This document shows, in pieces, positions 16,760 to 26,425 of a stretch of 32,131 bases of DNA (the first letter of the stretch is position 1; each line of letters starts with the position of its first letter). This stretch comes from Lachnospiraceae bacterium (lineage in GTDB: Bacteria; Bacillota; Clostridia; Lachnospirales; Lachnospiraceae): positions 1 to 32,131 of the forward strand of contig JAFORL010000094.1 of assembly GCA_017393285.1 (NCBI GenBank), in the 5' to 3' direction. The notes under the pieces are model-generated. The model was not told the origin of the DNA. It did no database searches and saw only the letters and a list, made by a program, of their open reading frames with translations. The translations under genes were made by a program, and so were the position numbers.

Positions 16760-18556
16760 TTATTCTTCAACCTTAGTTTCTACCACTGCAATCCCCAATT
16801 CTTCCAACTGTTTTGCATCTACAATGTTTGGTGCTTCTGACATCAAGCAAGAAGCATCTTTCATCTTAGGAAAGGCAATGACATCACGAATGCTATCCAT
16901 TTTTGCCATTAACATAACCAAACGATCCAAGCCGTAAGCCAATCCTGCATGTGGAGGTACACCATATTTAAAGGCATTTAACAAGAAACCAAATTGGCTA
17001 TAAGCCTGTTCTTTCGTAAATCCAAGTGCTTCAAACATACGCTCTTGAATATCATTTTGATGGATACGCACAGAACCGCCACCAATTTCTGTACCATTCA
17101 ATACAATATCATAAGCCTTAGCACGTACTCTGCCTGGATCTGATTCTAGATATTGCAAATCTTCTTCCATTGGCATGGTAAATGGATGATGCATAGCTGT
17201 AAAACGATTTTCTTCTTCTGACCACTCTAACAATGGGAATTCTGTTACCCAAAGGAATTTGTACTCACTCTTATCCAGTAATTCCATTTGTTCTGCCAAA
17301 TGCAAACGTAATGCACCTAATACATCCCAAACTACTTTATTCTTGTCTGCAGCAAACAATAACAAATCGCCATTTTCACCCTTCATAGCCTGAATCAATG
17401 CTTGCATCTCGTCTTCTGTCATAAATTTAGCAAAAGAAGATTTTACTGTTCCATCTTCCTGAATTGCAATATAAGCCAATCCCTTTGCGCCATATCCTTT
17501 TGCAAACTCAACCAAAGCATCAATCTTTTTACGTGGCATTGCTCCTTGCCCCTTGGCGTTGATACCACGAACCGTACCGCCGTTTTCAATGGCACCTTTG
17601 AATACAACAAAATTACAATCTTTCACCACTTCTGTCACATTTTGCAATTCCATACCAAAGCGAATATCCGGTTTGTCAGAACCGAAACGATCCATAGCTT
17701 CCTGCCAAGTCATACGCTGAATTGGTAATGGTACCTCCACGCCAATGGTCTCTTTAAAGATTTTTTGCAATAAACGTTCATTTACATCAATGACATCATC
17801 TACATCTACAAAAGATAACTCCATATCCATCTGTGTAAATTCTGGCTGACGGTCTGCACGCAAATCTTCATCACGAAAACATCTTGCAATTTGGAAATAA
17901 CGATCATATCCGGAACACATCAATAATTGTTTAAAAATCTGAGGTGACTGTGGCAATGCGTAAAAATTACCCGGATGCACACGACTTGGAACCAAGTAGT
18001 CTCTGGCTCCTTCCGGTGTACTCTTATTTAAAATCGGAGTTTCAATTTCCAAAAATCCTTCATCTGCAAGAAATTGTCTGGTTAAAGTAGATACTTTACT
18101 ACGAAGGATCAAGTTTCTTTGTAAATCTGGTCTTCTCAAATCCAAATAACGATATTTCAAACGTAATTCTTCTTTTGTCTTACTTTCCTCCTCAATTGGA
18201 AATGGAGGTGTTTCAGCTTCGGACAAGATGCGAATGGCATTTGCTCTCACTTCAATCTCACCAGTTGCAAGATTTTTGTTGATGCCGCCTTCTCTTTTAC
18301 TAATTTTTCCTGTTACTGCAATCACAAATTCACTACGTAATTTTTCAGCCTTGGCAAATGCTTCCGCTCCACATTCACTTTCCTCAAAAATCACCTGCAA
18401 TAATCCTGAACGGTCACGCAAATCTACAAAGATAATACCACCTTTATTTCTTTGTTTTTGCACCCAACCCATTACAGTTACTTCTCTTCCAACATCTGCA
18501 CTTGATAGTTCTGCACAACGACAACTTCTGTGCAAACCACTCATTGATTCTGCCAT
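16760..18556 (-). CDS. aspS: Aspartyl-tRNA synthetase
   Basis: Class II synthetase that charges tRNA-Asp. The 598 residues show the N-terminal OB-fold anticodon-binding domain (GWVQKQRNKGGIIFVDLRDR around 31-50), motif 2 (RCFRDEDLRADRQPEFTQMD near 217-236), the bacterial GAD insertion in the middle, and motif 3 (GLAYGLDRLVM near 547-557). The length fits bacterial-type AspRS. Whether it also charges tRNA-Asn cannot be judged from the sequence alone. The ATG at 18556 follows AGGAGG. It lies 18 bases after hisS and is probably co-transcribed; no T-box is visible ahead of the pair. Confidence 0.96.
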   Translation of the reverse strand: MAESMSGLHRSCRCAELSSADVGREVTVMGWVQKQRNKGGIIFVDLRDRSGLLQVIFEESECGAEAFAKAEKLRSEFVIAVTGKISKREGGINKNLATGEIEVRANAIRILSEAETPPFPIEEESKTKEELRLKYRYLDLRRPDLQRNLILRSKVSTLTRQFLADEGFLEIETPILNKSTPEGARDYLVPSRVHPGNFYALPQSPQIFKQLLMCSGYDRYFQIARCFRDEDLRADRQPEFTQMDMELSFVDVDDVIDVNERLLQKIFKETIGVEVPLPIQRMTWQEAMDRFGSDKPDIRFGMELQNVTEVVKDCNFVVFKGAIENGGTVRGINAKGQGAMPRKKIDALVEFAKGYGAKGLAYIAIQEDGTVKSSFAKFMTEDEMQALIQAMKGENGDLLLFAADKNKVVWDVLGALRLHLAEQMELLDKSEYKFLWVTEFPLLEWSEEENRFTAMHHPFTMPMEEDLQYLESDPGRVRAKAYDIVLNGTEIGGGSVRIHQNDIQERMFEALGFTKEQAYSQFGFLLNAFKYGVPPHAGLAYGLDRLVMLMAKMDSIRDVIAFPKMKDASCLMSEAPNIVDAKQLEELGIAVVETKVEE

Positions 18557-18574
18557 TTTTATTTCCTCCTGCGT

Positions 18575-19822
18575 CTATTTTGTTATATATGCTATAATAT
18601 CATCTAAACTTACTTCCTCTTGTTCATGGGTTTCCATGTTTTTCACAACAGCAAGTCCCTTTTCCAATTCATCTGTACCAAGTACTACTGTATACTTAGC
18701 ACCAATCTTATTGGCATATTTCATCTGTGCTTTCACACTTCGATCCATGTAATCAGTCTCAGCTACTACCCCTGCCAAACGGAGCCCATTTACAATTTGA
18801 TAAGCCTTTGCTCTTGCTTCTTTACCCAAGACACCTACATACAATTCCGGTCTTGGTGCCGGCTCCAAGGTAATACCTTCTTTTTCAAGGAAATACAAGA
18901 TTCTCTCTATTCCCATTCCAAAGCCAACGGATGGAATATCCTGCTTTCCATCAATCTCATGCACCAAATTATCGTATCTTCCTCCACCACATAAGGTAAA
19001 TCCATCTGCATTTACAAACTCAAAAACGGTCTTGGTATAATAATCCAATCCACGTACAATACCTGTATCAATTTCAAAAGGAATATTTAATGCGGTCAAT
19101 AAAGCCTGTAATTCTTCAAAATGCGCCTTACATTCCTCATCTAAATAATCTACAGTTCTTGGTGCATTGGCAACAATTTCCTTACACTCTGGAGCCTTAC
19201 AATCAATTACACGAAGTGGATTCTTTTGCATTCTTTCTTTACAAGTTGGACATAATTTATTTTCATGTTGTCTTAAATAAGCCAACAAAGCCTCATTATA
19301 AGCCTTTCTACAATTACTACAACCAATACTGTTAATATGCAGTTTTGCATCTTTTAATCCTAATTTACGGATAAATGTAGTAACCAAAGTAATCAATTCC
19401 ACTTCTGCCAATGGGCTTTTGGAACCAACAAATTCCACACCAAACTGATGATGTTGTCTCAAACGTCCACTTTGTGGCTTTTCATAACGAAAAGCTGGTG
19501 TGACATAAAATAATTTTGTTGGTTGGCTCTCTGCATATAAACTATTTTCCAAATATGCACGAATAGCGCCAGCTGTACCTTCCGGTTTCAAGGAAATACT
19601 ACGATTTCCCTTATCGGTAAAGGTATACATTTCCTTTTGCACCACATCTGTAGTTTCACCTACACCTCGTTGAAAAAGTTCTGTATGTTCAAAAACAGGC
19701 GTAATAATTTCTTTTATGTTGTATACACGACATAATTCTCTCGCCATTTTTTCCAATACCGTTCTTTGTTGCATACTGTCGCCATACCAATCCTGGGTAC
19801 CCTTTGGTCTTTGCGTAATCAA
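18575..19822 (-). CDS. hisS: Histidyl-tRNA synthetase
   Basis: Class II synthetase that charges tRNA-His. The 415 residues begin [14 protein letters not shown], as is typical, and include motif 2 ([21 protein letters not shown]), the histidine-binding segments [11 protein letters not shown] and [10 protein letters not shown], and a C-terminal anticodon-binding domain. The start codon is TTG at 19822, with GGAGG eight bases upstream; no ATG is available nearby in frame. Sits 69 bases after the HD-GYP gene and 18 bases before aspS. A Cys-rich stretch in the middle (CSNC, CPTC, then CKAPEC) occurs in many Firmicutes HisRS and may bind a metal. Confidence 0.96.
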   Translation of the reverse strand: MITQRPKGTQDWYGDSMQQRTVLEKMARELCRVYNIKEIITPVFEHTELFQRGVGETTDVVQKEMYTFTDKGNRSISLKPEGTAGAIRAYLENSLYAESQPTKLFYVTPAFRYEKPQSGRLRQHHQFGVEFVGSKSPLAEVELITLVTTFIRKLGLKDAKLHINSIGCSNCRKAYNEALLAYLRQHENKLCPTCKERMQKNPLRVIDCKAPECKEIVANAPRTVDYLDEECKAHFEELQALLTALNIPFEIDTGIVRGLDYYTKTVFEFVNADGFTLCGGGRYDNLVHEIDGKQDIPSVGFGMGIERILYFLEKEGITLEPAPRPELYVGVLGKEARAKAYQIVNGLRLAGVVAETDYMDRSVKAQMKYANKIGAKYTVVLGTDELEKGLAVVKNMETHEQEEVSLDDIIAYITK

Positions 19823-19891
19823 TGTTGTTTCCTCCTTTATATATGAAAATCGATTTCTAATTTGCTACAACTATGTATGTATCTCTTTTTT

Positions 19892-20593
19892 TTATTTAGA
19901 AATCGTCCTTTCCTCTTGCTGCTCTGCTTCCAGTGTCACCTTGTCTAACAAATGGGACTGGAACATATATTTTGTAAACTTCTCTGACATTTTTTCCACT
20001 TCTTCCGGATTGATTACATCATAAAATGCATCCGAATGCAAGACTCTTAAAAATGCCACAAAAATCTCTATATCAAAGTTCTTGGTTTCTTCCAACATAA
20101 CTTCCACTGCTGTTTCTAACTCAAAAGCTGCCCGATAGCTTCGTTTTGAGGTCAATGCTGCAAACACATCACAAACATGCAGAATACGTGCACCATATGG
20201 TATTTCATTTCCAACTAAATTATGTGGATAGCCACTACCATCTTGATTTTCATGATGGTGGAAAACCGTCTCCTGTATAAAATCTGGATATCCTAAACTT
20301 TTCAAAACATCATAACTGTAAAATGAGTGCATGCGGAAATATTTCATTTCCTCAACTGCCAAAGCATCTTTTTGATACAGGCATCGATTCATTTTAATCT
20401 TCCCAATATCATGTAAAACACCGGCAATTGCTAATTCATGACAAAATGCCTCATCTTCTCCTAATTCTTTTGCAAGTAATACAGCCAAATTGCTTACAAC
20501 TACACCATGTACAATAACATCGACTAACTCCGTTTTGATGGAATCTTCTAGGGTTTCGAGTTTATTGTAATTCATATAGTCCATATCTACCAT
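19892..20593 (-). CDS. HD-GYP domain protein, putative cyclic-dinucleotide phosphodiesterase
   Basis: A 233-residue single-domain protein. It has the metal-binding HDIGK (61-65) and the HHENQDGSGYP signature (113-123) of HD-GYP phosphodiesterases, then DVFAALTSKRSYR. Proteins of this class usually hydrolyse cyclic di-GMP. There is no receiver or sensor domain and no membrane helix, so the input is unknown. The ATG at 20593 follows GAGGTG. It lies 68 bases after hemZ and 69 bases before hisS, in the stretch that also holds relA. The placement suggests co-expression with translation and stringent-response genes; the exact substrate is not shown. Confidence 0.85.
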   Translation of the reverse strand: MVDMDYMNYNKLETLEDSIKTELVDVIVHGVVVSNLAVLLAKELGEDEAFCHELAIAGVLHDIGKIKMNRCLYQKDALAVEEMKYFRMHSFYSYDVLKSLGYPDFIQETVFHHHENQDGSGYPHNLVGNEIPYGARILHVCDVFAALTSKRSYRAAFELETAVEVMLEETKNFDIEIFVAFLRVLHSDAFYDVINPEEVEKMSEKFTKYMFQSHLLDKVTLEAEQQEERTISK

Positions 20594-20661
20594 ATTGACA
20601 CCTCATTTCTACTTGCTAATTTGTGAAACTTCCATTGTCAAAAATCAATGGATCATCTGGT

Positions 20662-22284
20662 TTATTTCACCCCAAATGCCTCTTCATGCTGTTTCCGAAA
20701 GACTTCTTTTCTTTGAATCATCTCTTCGATTCTTGCTATATAATCAGTTACACTTTTTACATTTTCCACTCTTTCTAATTTCTTTTTGCCCTGTGACAAC
20801 AAAAATTTGGAAGAAGCACCTGCTCCTAAGGCTAATATAGATTGCTTTTCTTCCATAATCAGCACGTTGTAAATACAAGCTTTTCCCGGTTTTGCATAAC
20901 CTATATTTTCTCTACTGTCCCCATCGGAACCTGTGGTATTCTTCTGTCTATACATATAATAAGGCAGATAGCCATGTGTAACCGCATAATTTTCCGTAAT
21001 CTTTGCCATCTTATTGGCTTCTGTATCCATGACATAAACCGTATGTTGTTCTGTTCCCGTCTGGTAAGACTGCATCACATCTGCATTTACCCGATCTACA
21101 TTTAATCTTGCCGCTCTTTTCAATACTAGGCTATGCACAGTGAGATTATCCGGATCCAAAGCAGCAATTTGGTTTAGGGTATCTTCTACCGCTTCGGCAT
21201 CTTCCCCTGGCAGTCCTAAAATCAAATCCATGTTGATATTGTCATGACCAAGCTTTCTTGCCAAATGAAAAATATCTACAATTTCTTTCACTGTATGTTG
21301 ACGGCCAATTCGTTGCAACGTATCCTCCTGCATGGTCTGTGGATTGATAGAAATTCTCGTCACACCCATATGCTTTAATATCTTTAATTTTTCTGCATTG
21401 ACCGTATCCGGCCTACCTGCCTCCACTGTCCACTCCATTGCTTCTTCTACCGGAAAATATTTTTTCACCATCTGTAACAAACGTTGTAACTGTTCCGGCT
21501 CTAAAGTTGTAGGCGTACCACCACCGATATATATACTGGATAATTTTTTATTTTGAAACATGGTAGCGCCATAGACCATTTCTTTTTCTAAGGCCTCCAA
21601 ATAGGAATCCATCAAACTGCCAAACTGCTCCATGGGATAGGAGGGAAAAGAACAGTAGGCACATCTGGTGGGACAAAAAGGAATCCCAATATACAAACTA
21701 TAGCCTTCCTGATAGGAAATTGCCTGTAACAAATCCCACTCCTGCTTGGCAATGGTATAACCAAGTTTTGTCTTCTCCTCTGTGCAAAAATACTGTCGTT
21801 TCATATGTGTATAAATATCCTGCTCCGACATACCAACTTCCAAACACTCCATAATCAACTTCGTTGGGCGCACACCTGTAAGTGTCCCCCAGGGTAATTG
21901 CTTTCCAGTCGCTGCTGACAAAGCCTGATATAAACTTTTTTTGATAGCATTCTTATAGCTACGTCGATCCGGACCACAGACCATTTCCTCATACCGAACC
22001 TGCTTCGCGCCCTCCTGCAAACCTACAGATACTGCACTTTCTCCTAACCAAACTTTGACATTTCGAAGTCTTTCATCTAATTGCCGACCATCTGCAGATA
22101 CATAGGCTGTACTATTTTCCTGCTTTGGATTTGTGATTAGGTTCTCGACTTCCTGTTCCCATTCCGCCTGTGCTAACTTCACTTCTATCACCTGTACCTG
22201 TATGGTTTCCCAAGGATAAAAAGATTGACATAAGCCTTGTACGTCATAAACATAATCATTTTTAGAAAGATACATCTGTATCAT
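20662..22284 (-). CDS. hemZ: Coproporphyrinogen dehydrogenase HemZ (radical SAM)
   Basis: A 540-residue radical SAM protein of the HemN/HemZ group. The 4Fe-4S motif is CPTRCAYC (204-211), followed by the family CSFPSYP; the IGGGTPTTLEPEQL segment and the INPQTMQEDTLQRIGRQHT segment match the oxygen-independent coproporphyrinogen III oxidase family. The roughly 190-residue N-terminal part before the radical SAM core fits HemZ and not HemN. It is thought to decarboxylate the propionates of coproporphyrinogen III without oxygen. No other haem gene is in the window, so another radical SAM substrate remains possible. The ATG at 22284 follows AAAGGTGAT. Confidence 0.82.
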   Translation of the reverse strand: MIQMYLSKNDYVYDVQGLCQSFYPWETIQVQVIEVKLAQAEWEQEVENLITNPKQENSTAYVSADGRQLDERLRNVKVWLGESAVSVGLQEGAKQVRYEEMVCGPDRRSYKNAIKKSLYQALSAATGKQLPWGTLTGVRPTKLIMECLEVGMSEQDIYTHMKRQYFCTEEKTKLGYTIAKQEWDLLQAISYQEGYSLYIGIPFCPTRCAYCSFPSYPMEQFGSLMDSYLEALEKEMVYGATMFQNKKLSSIYIGGGTPTTLEPEQLQRLLQMVKKYFPVEEAMEWTVEAGRPDTVNAEKLKILKHMGVTRISINPQTMQEDTLQRIGRQHTVKEIVDIFHLARKLGHDNINMDLILGLPGEDAEAVEDTLNQIAALDPDNLTVHSLVLKRAARLNVDRVNADVMQSYQTGTEQHTVYVMDTEANKMAKITENYAVTHGYLPYYMYRQKNTTGSDGDSRENIGYAKPGKACIYNVLIMEEKQSILALGAGASSKFLLSQGKKKLERVENVKSVTDYIARIEEMIQRKEVFRKQHEEAFGVK

Positions 22285-22378
22285 TGAGAATCACCTTTCT
22301 TCATTTGTTTCCTGCTTGCTTTAAAATCTCCCCTGCACGCTAGATTCTACTGGTAAACAGGGATTTTCTTCAACGGCC

Positions 22379-23002
22379 TTATACAACAAATGGATTATAT
22401 TGCTTCTCATATGCTACAGTAGTCACCACACCATGACCTGACAATAACTTGGTTTCATCCGGCAAAGAAAAAATCTGTTCCTGTATAGACTGACGTAAAA
22501 TGGCACTGCTTCCGGTAGGAAAATCCGTTCTTCCCACACTTTCCTGGAAAATCGTATCCCCACAAAAAGCCACCTGATAATCAGGCAAATAATAGGTAAC
22601 TCCACCTTCTGTATGTCCTGGGGTTTCCAATACCTCCAACGAAAAATCTGCCAATTTTAATTTTTGTCCGGCATGTACCAAAACATCTGCCTGCAAAGTG
22701 GCAGGTGTACCAAACATCTCCGTCAAATTTTTCTCTGTGCTATTCAAGACTTCTACTTCCTTTGCGCCTGCATAAATCTGACAGTTACAGGCTGCTTTCA
22801 TTTCTTTTGCTGCCATAATATGATCCACATGTCCATGGGTCAACAATATCGCCTCTACGGAGCAATCCAATTCCTTCACTTTTGCAAGAATACGCTCCGC
22901 CTGTGCACCCGGATCTACGATAAAACAAGTCTTGGTTTCCTCATTACTCATAATATAACAATTTGTAGCTAAAGAACCAACGGTTAATTTATTTATTTGC
23001 AT
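22379..23002 (-). CDS. Metallo-beta-lactamase-fold hydrolase (glyoxalase II-like)
   Basis: A 207-residue hydrolase of the glyoxalase II/YcbL type. The zinc motif THGHVDH (55-61) has all ligands, and further His and Asp ligands are in TPGHTEGG, FCGDTIF and the C-terminal LSGHG. The short length, without the long C-terminal helical domain of classical glyoxalase II, fits the small thioesterase-like members. The substrate is not evident. The ATG at 23002 has AAGGAAA upstream and is 18 bases after relA, so it is probably in the relA transcript. Confidence 0.85.
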   Translation of the reverse strand: MQINKLTVGSLATNCYIMSNEETKTCFIVDPGAQAERILAKVKELDCSVEAILLTHGHVDHIMAAKEMKAACNCQIYAGAKEVEVLNSTEKNLTEMFGTPATLQADVLVHAGQKLKLADFSLEVLETPGHTEGGVTYYLPDYQVAFCGDTIFQESVGRTDFPTGSSAILRQSIQEQIFSLPDETKLLSGHGVVTTVAYEKQYNPFVV

Positions 23003-23020
23003 AGATTTCCTTTCTTACAT

Positions 23021-25318
23021 CTAATTCGATGTACGTTCAATATCCATTACACTCTCTACATTACGCAATTTTTGTACAAGCACACGCAACTGCTCTACAC
23101 CATGGGTCTCAAAGCCTATAGAAATGGTAGCTGTGTTTTTCTTGCTGGTACGAACATTCATAGAGGTAATATCGATTTTATTTTCTGTAAAGATCCGTGA
23201 AATATCCGTCAATACACCCGTTCTATTTGTAGCATAAATGACGATTTCTGTATTGTATAATTCATCTTTTTGGGCATCTGTGCTCCATTCTGCATCAATC
23301 ATACGCACCCGGTCTTCTTCTGACAGGTTCATAACATTCACGCAGTCGGTTCTGTGGATGGATACCCCACGTCCTCTGGTAACGAAACCAACGATTTCAT
23401 CTCCGGGAACCGGGCTGCAGCATTTTGAAAATCGCACTGCCACATCGTTGAGTCCCTGTACCACAATACCACTCTTGGAACGAATCACTGCCGCTGGTTT
23501 TTCTCCCTGTTTGTGCTGTAATTGTTCGATTACAAGTTCGTCTGATATTTGTGCTTTATGCTGTTTACGGTATTCGTCTTGCAGACGGGTAATGACCTGT
23601 CCTTCTTTTAATCCACCATGTCCTACCGCAGCACAAACGGCATCCCAATCTCTAAAACCAAATCGACGAATTGCCACCTGCATGTATTCCGGCTTACGCA
23701 ATTCCGACATATTGATACCATGGGTTTTACAATAGCTGGTTAACAATTCTTTTCCCTTGATAATGTTGTCTTCTTTGAATTCGCTCTTAAACCATTGATT
23801 AATCTTATTCTTGGCTTGTGTACTCTTTGCCAGCTTCAACCAATCTCTACTTGGTCCCTTGGAATTCTGTGAGGTAATGATTTCAATTCGATCACCATTT
23901 TTGAGCATATAATCAATATTTACCAGCTCTCCATTTACTCTGGCACCCACCATCTTATTTCCCACTGCACTATGAATGGCGTAGGCAAAGTCAATTGGTG
24001 TAGAGCCTGCCGGTAAATTCAATACATCTCCCGAAGGGGTAAAACAATATACATTATCCGAAAACAGGTTTAAATCACTTTTTAAAAGACTTAAAAATTC
24101 ATGGTTATCTGACATATCCTTTTGCCATTCCAAAATTTGACGCAACCAGGATAATTTTTCTTCCTCGCTTACTTTTTTATTGCTGCCATCCAATCCTTCC
24201 TTGTATTTCCAATGGGCAGCGATACCATATTCTGCAGTACGATGCATTTCAAACGTACGAATCTGAATCTCAAAAGGCGTACCTGTAGGTCCGATTAAAG
24301 TCGTATGCAAAGATTGATACATATTCTGCTTTGGCATAGCAATATAATCTTTAAATCTTCCCGGAATAGGCGTATACATCTCATGAATCACACCCAAGGC
24401 TGCGTAACAATCTTTTACACTATCCACAATAATACGTACAGCAAACAAATCATAAATCTGATCTAAGGTTTTATTTTGATTTTTCATCTTTCGATAAATA
24501 CTAAAGAAATGTTTTACGCGCCCGTCAATCTTGGCTTCAATACCCGCACCATGAATCTGCTCAGATACATCTGCTATAATCTCTTTGATAAATGCATCTC
24601 TATTTTCTTTTCTGGCATTGATCTTTACGGTTAAATCCTTGTAAGCCTCTGGTTGTAAATAGCGCAAAGACAAATCATCTAATTCAATCTTGATTTTGGA
24701 AATACCCAAACGTTGTGCAATGGGTGAATAAATATCCATGGTTTCTCTGGCTTTGATCTTTTGTTTTTCAGGCTTCATATATTCCAAGGTTCGCATATTA
24801 TGCAAACGGTCTGCCAGTTTAATCAAGATGACACGTATATCTTTTGCCATGGCCAAAAACATTTTTCTAAGATTTTCTGCCTGTAATTCAATTTTATCTC
24901 CCGAATAATTTAATTGGGTTAACTTGGTAACGCCATCTACCAATAATGCAACTTCCGGGCTAAACATATCAGACAATTCTTCCACTGTTACGATGGTATC
25001 TTCCACTACGTCATGTAATAAACCGGCAACGATTGTCTCCTTATCCAACTCCAATTCCGCTAAAATAATACCCACGCAAATTGGATGGATAATATAAGGT
25101 TCTCCCGACTTTCTTCTTTGATCTTTGTGTGCCTCATCCGCCACACGATACGCTCGCTCTATATCTGACAAATCACTGGATGGATGGTAATTACGCACCG
25201 TCTCCATCAATTGTTTATATAAAATATCCGGGTCAGTAAAATGCGCCGGTGCAGATATGTCATTAGACGCATGTCCCACCTCATTTTCTTTGATATCTTC
25301 ATACCCAGTTTTTTTCAT
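23021..25318 (-). CDS. relA: Bifunctional (p)ppGpp synthetase/hydrolase (RelA/SpoT)
   Basis: Makes and degrades (p)ppGpp in the stringent response. From the ATG at 25318 (MKKTGYED) the protein has 765 residues; AGGTGGTGA lies just upstream, while two GTG codons four and three codons earlier fall inside that site. Domains in order are the HD hydrolase (HDVVEDT around 102-108), the synthetase (KEN, then YQSLHTTLIGP near 337-347), TGS (about 390-450), a zinc-finger-like helical region with CCSPVPGDEIVG, and a C-terminal ACT domain. The hydrolase residues are intact, so both activities are expected. It is 151 bases downstream of apt and starts the run relA to aspS. Confidence 0.95.
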   Translation of the reverse strand: MKKTGYEDIKENEVGHASNDISAPAHFTDPDILYKQLMETVRNYHPSSDLSDIERAYRVADEAHKDQRRKSGEPYIIHPICVGIILAELELDKETIVAGLLHDVVEDTIVTVEELSDMFSPEVALLVDGVTKLTQLNYSGDKIELQAENLRKMFLAMAKDIRVILIKLADRLHNMRTLEYMKPEKQKIKARETMDIYSPIAQRLGISKIKIELDDLSLRYLQPEAYKDLTVKINARKENRDAFIKEIIADVSEQIHGAGIEAKIDGRVKHFFSIYRKMKNQNKTLDQIYDLFAVRIIVDSVKDCYAALGVIHEMYTPIPGRFKDYIAMPKQNMYQSLHTTLIGPTGTPFEIQIRTFEMHRTAEYGIAAHWKYKEGLDGSNKKVSEEEKLSWLRQILEWQKDMSDNHEFLSLLKSDLNLFSDNVYCFTPSGDVLNLPAGSTPIDFAYAIHSAVGNKMVGARVNGELVNIDYMLKNGDRIEIITSQNSKGPSRDWLKLAKSTQAKNKINQWFKSEFKEDNIIKGKELLTSYCKTHGINMSELRKPEYMQVAIRRFGFRDWDAVCAAVGHGGLKEGQVITRLQDEYRKQHKAQISDELVIEQLQHKQGEKPAAVIRSKSGIVVQGLNDVAVRFSKCCSPVPGDEIVGFVTRGRGVSIHRTDCVNVMNLSEEDRVRMIDAEWSTDAQKDELYNTEIVIYATNRTGVLTDISRIFTENKIDITSMNVRTSKKNTATISIGFETHGVEQLRVLVQKLRNVESVMDIERTSN

Positions 25319-25469
25319 CAAATTCACCACCTGTATATTTTGATAACATTTTAGTAAAGCCTAATCTGTTACATAGTTTGTACACCTACTGTTCTCCTCT
25401 TGACTCTAGGTTCTGTATCAGTTTCTCTCGAAGTCTTCTTGTACAAAAATCTCGAAAGAACCTGTATAC

Positions 25470-25997
25470 CTACTTTCCAGGATATTTTACCACGGAAGCC
25501 ACATCATAATCCGCCAATTTTTCTCTTCCTTTTAAGCCTTCTAACTCCAACAAGAATACAATCTTAACCACTTCTCCCCCTAAGAGTTCTACTAACTTCG
25601 CACTGGCTTCAATCGTTCCGCCGGTGGCAATCAAATCGTCCACAATCACAACTTTATCACCTGGTTTGATGGCATCTTTATGCAATTCTAATTCTGCAAC
25701 TCCATATTCTAATTCATATTTCATAGAAATGGTCTCACAAGGCAATTTTCCCTTCTTTCGCACAGGTACAAATGCCTTTTTCATATTATATGCCAAAGGG
25801 GCGCCAAAAATAAACCCTCTTGACTCTGCACCAATCACTGTATCAAATTCTAACCCCTCTAATTCTTTTTGCATGCTGTCAATGGCTAATTGAAATCCAT
25901 CTTTGTCTTGCAATACCGTTGTAATATCTCTAAAAATAATCCCCTTTTCGGGAAAATCTGGTATGTTACGAATATAATCTTCTATTTTCTTTTGCAT
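25470..25997 (-). CDS. apt: Adenine phosphoribosyltransferase
   Basis: Salvages adenine with PRPP to AMP. The 175 residues contain the PRPP-binding motif VVIVDDLIATGGT (about 122-134), the IRNIPDFPEKGIIFRDIT start typical of Apt, and the GAESRGFIFGAPLA segment. The ATG at 25997 has AGGAG twelve bases upstream, a little far. The gene sits between recJ and relA, an order seen often in Clostridia, and links purine salvage to (p)ppGpp metabolism. A promoter with an extended -10 lies about 190 bases upstream. Confidence 0.95.
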   Translation of the reverse strand: MQKKIEDYIRNIPDFPEKGIIFRDITTVLQDKDGFQLAIDSMQKELEGLEFDTVIGAESRGFIFGAPLAYNMKKAFVPVRKKGKLPCETISMKYELEYGVAELELHKDAIKPGDKVVIVDDLIATGGTIEASAKLVELLGGEVVKIVFLLELEGLKGREKLADYDVASVVKYPGK

Positions 25998-26194
25998 TGT
26001 TCTTTTCTACTCCTACGATATGCAAGAGCTTTCCCCTTTCCTTTTTTTAATTCTAAAAACCCTTCAGCCAGTTCATTCTAAAATGCGAATAGAAACCAAA
26101 ATACAAACTTTTCTTTTCCTATAGGCAGTCCGGTTTCTTCTGCATTTTCCATCTGCCAAGCTAAAGGGTTACTATAAATTTCACACTTATTTTT
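25998..26194 (-). other. apt leader with long-range stem and coding-like remnant
   Basis: In minus-strand RNA AACCCTTTAGC (26160-26170) pairs with GCTGAAGGGTT (26058-26068) over 11 positions with one G-U, enclosing about 90 bases; T residues follow the 3' arm. GGCAG/CTGCC forms an inner stem. The same strand carries a reading frame that includes NPLAWQMENAEETGLPIGK, then EKFVFWFLFAF, a TAG, then NELAEGFLELKKGKGKALAY, and ends inside the apt start. So the stretch may be a decayed short gene or repeat now serving as leader. It does not match a purine riboswitch or other class I know. Confidence 0.4.
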
Positions 26195-26223
26195 ATTATA
26201 GCATTTTTAATTTCAAATAGCAA
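26195..26223 (-). promoter_or_regulatory. Extended -10 promoter upstream of apt
   Basis: On the minus strand TTGCTA (26218-26223), 17 bases, then TATAAT (26195-26200) preceded by TGC, an extended -10. Transcription would begin near 26188 and read through the leader into apt and perhaps relA. Confidence 0.7.
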
Positions 26224-26425
26224 TAAATCCCGACGGTTCTTTCTAAGATACCGTAACCCTTCAGGCAACCCTGCCCACTTTACTCTACAGGGTTGCATAA
26301 ATCCATGTATTTCACCAAACTGGCAGTAATTTGCATGCCATCGCTTACTGCCAGCAGTAACAGCGTAGCTGCGTCATTCATAAAGTGCCAAATGCACAAA
26401 GAGAAACGATTGAAAGATTAGATGG
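26224..26425 (-). repeat. Structured intergenic element between recJ and apt
   Basis: Just behind the recJ stop, two perfect inverted repeats follow each other: CTGGCAGTAA with TTACTGCCAG (26320-26329 with 26345-26354) and GCAACCCTG with CAGGGTTGC (26265-26273 with 26288-26296). A weaker ACGGT/ACCGT pair lies near 26233-26255. On the minus strand an ATG at 26381 opens 33 codons (MNDAATLLLLAVSDGMQITA, then SLVKYMDLCNPVE) to a stop at 26280, spanning the stems, without a good ribosome site. It could be a dispersed repeat, a recJ terminator region, a small RNA or a small protein. No T run follows the stems directly. Confidence 0.4.

Noticed and set aside
18228..18752. 174-codon plus-strand frame across the aspS/hisS junction
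   Set aside because: Antisense to two well-supported synthetase genes and has no independent signal.
19823..19891. T-box leader ahead of hisS/aspS
   Set aside because: Only 69 bases separate the HD-GYP gene and hisS, and no T-box core or terminator/antiterminator pair is visible.
21708..21722. GATAGGAAATTGCCTG inside hemZ as a piece of the palindrome
   Set aside because: Only one half-arm matches, and it is ordinary coding sequence of hemZ.
25998..26194. Purine riboswitch ahead of apt
   Set aside because: The conserved loop and junction bases of that class are not present; only a long-range stem is seen.
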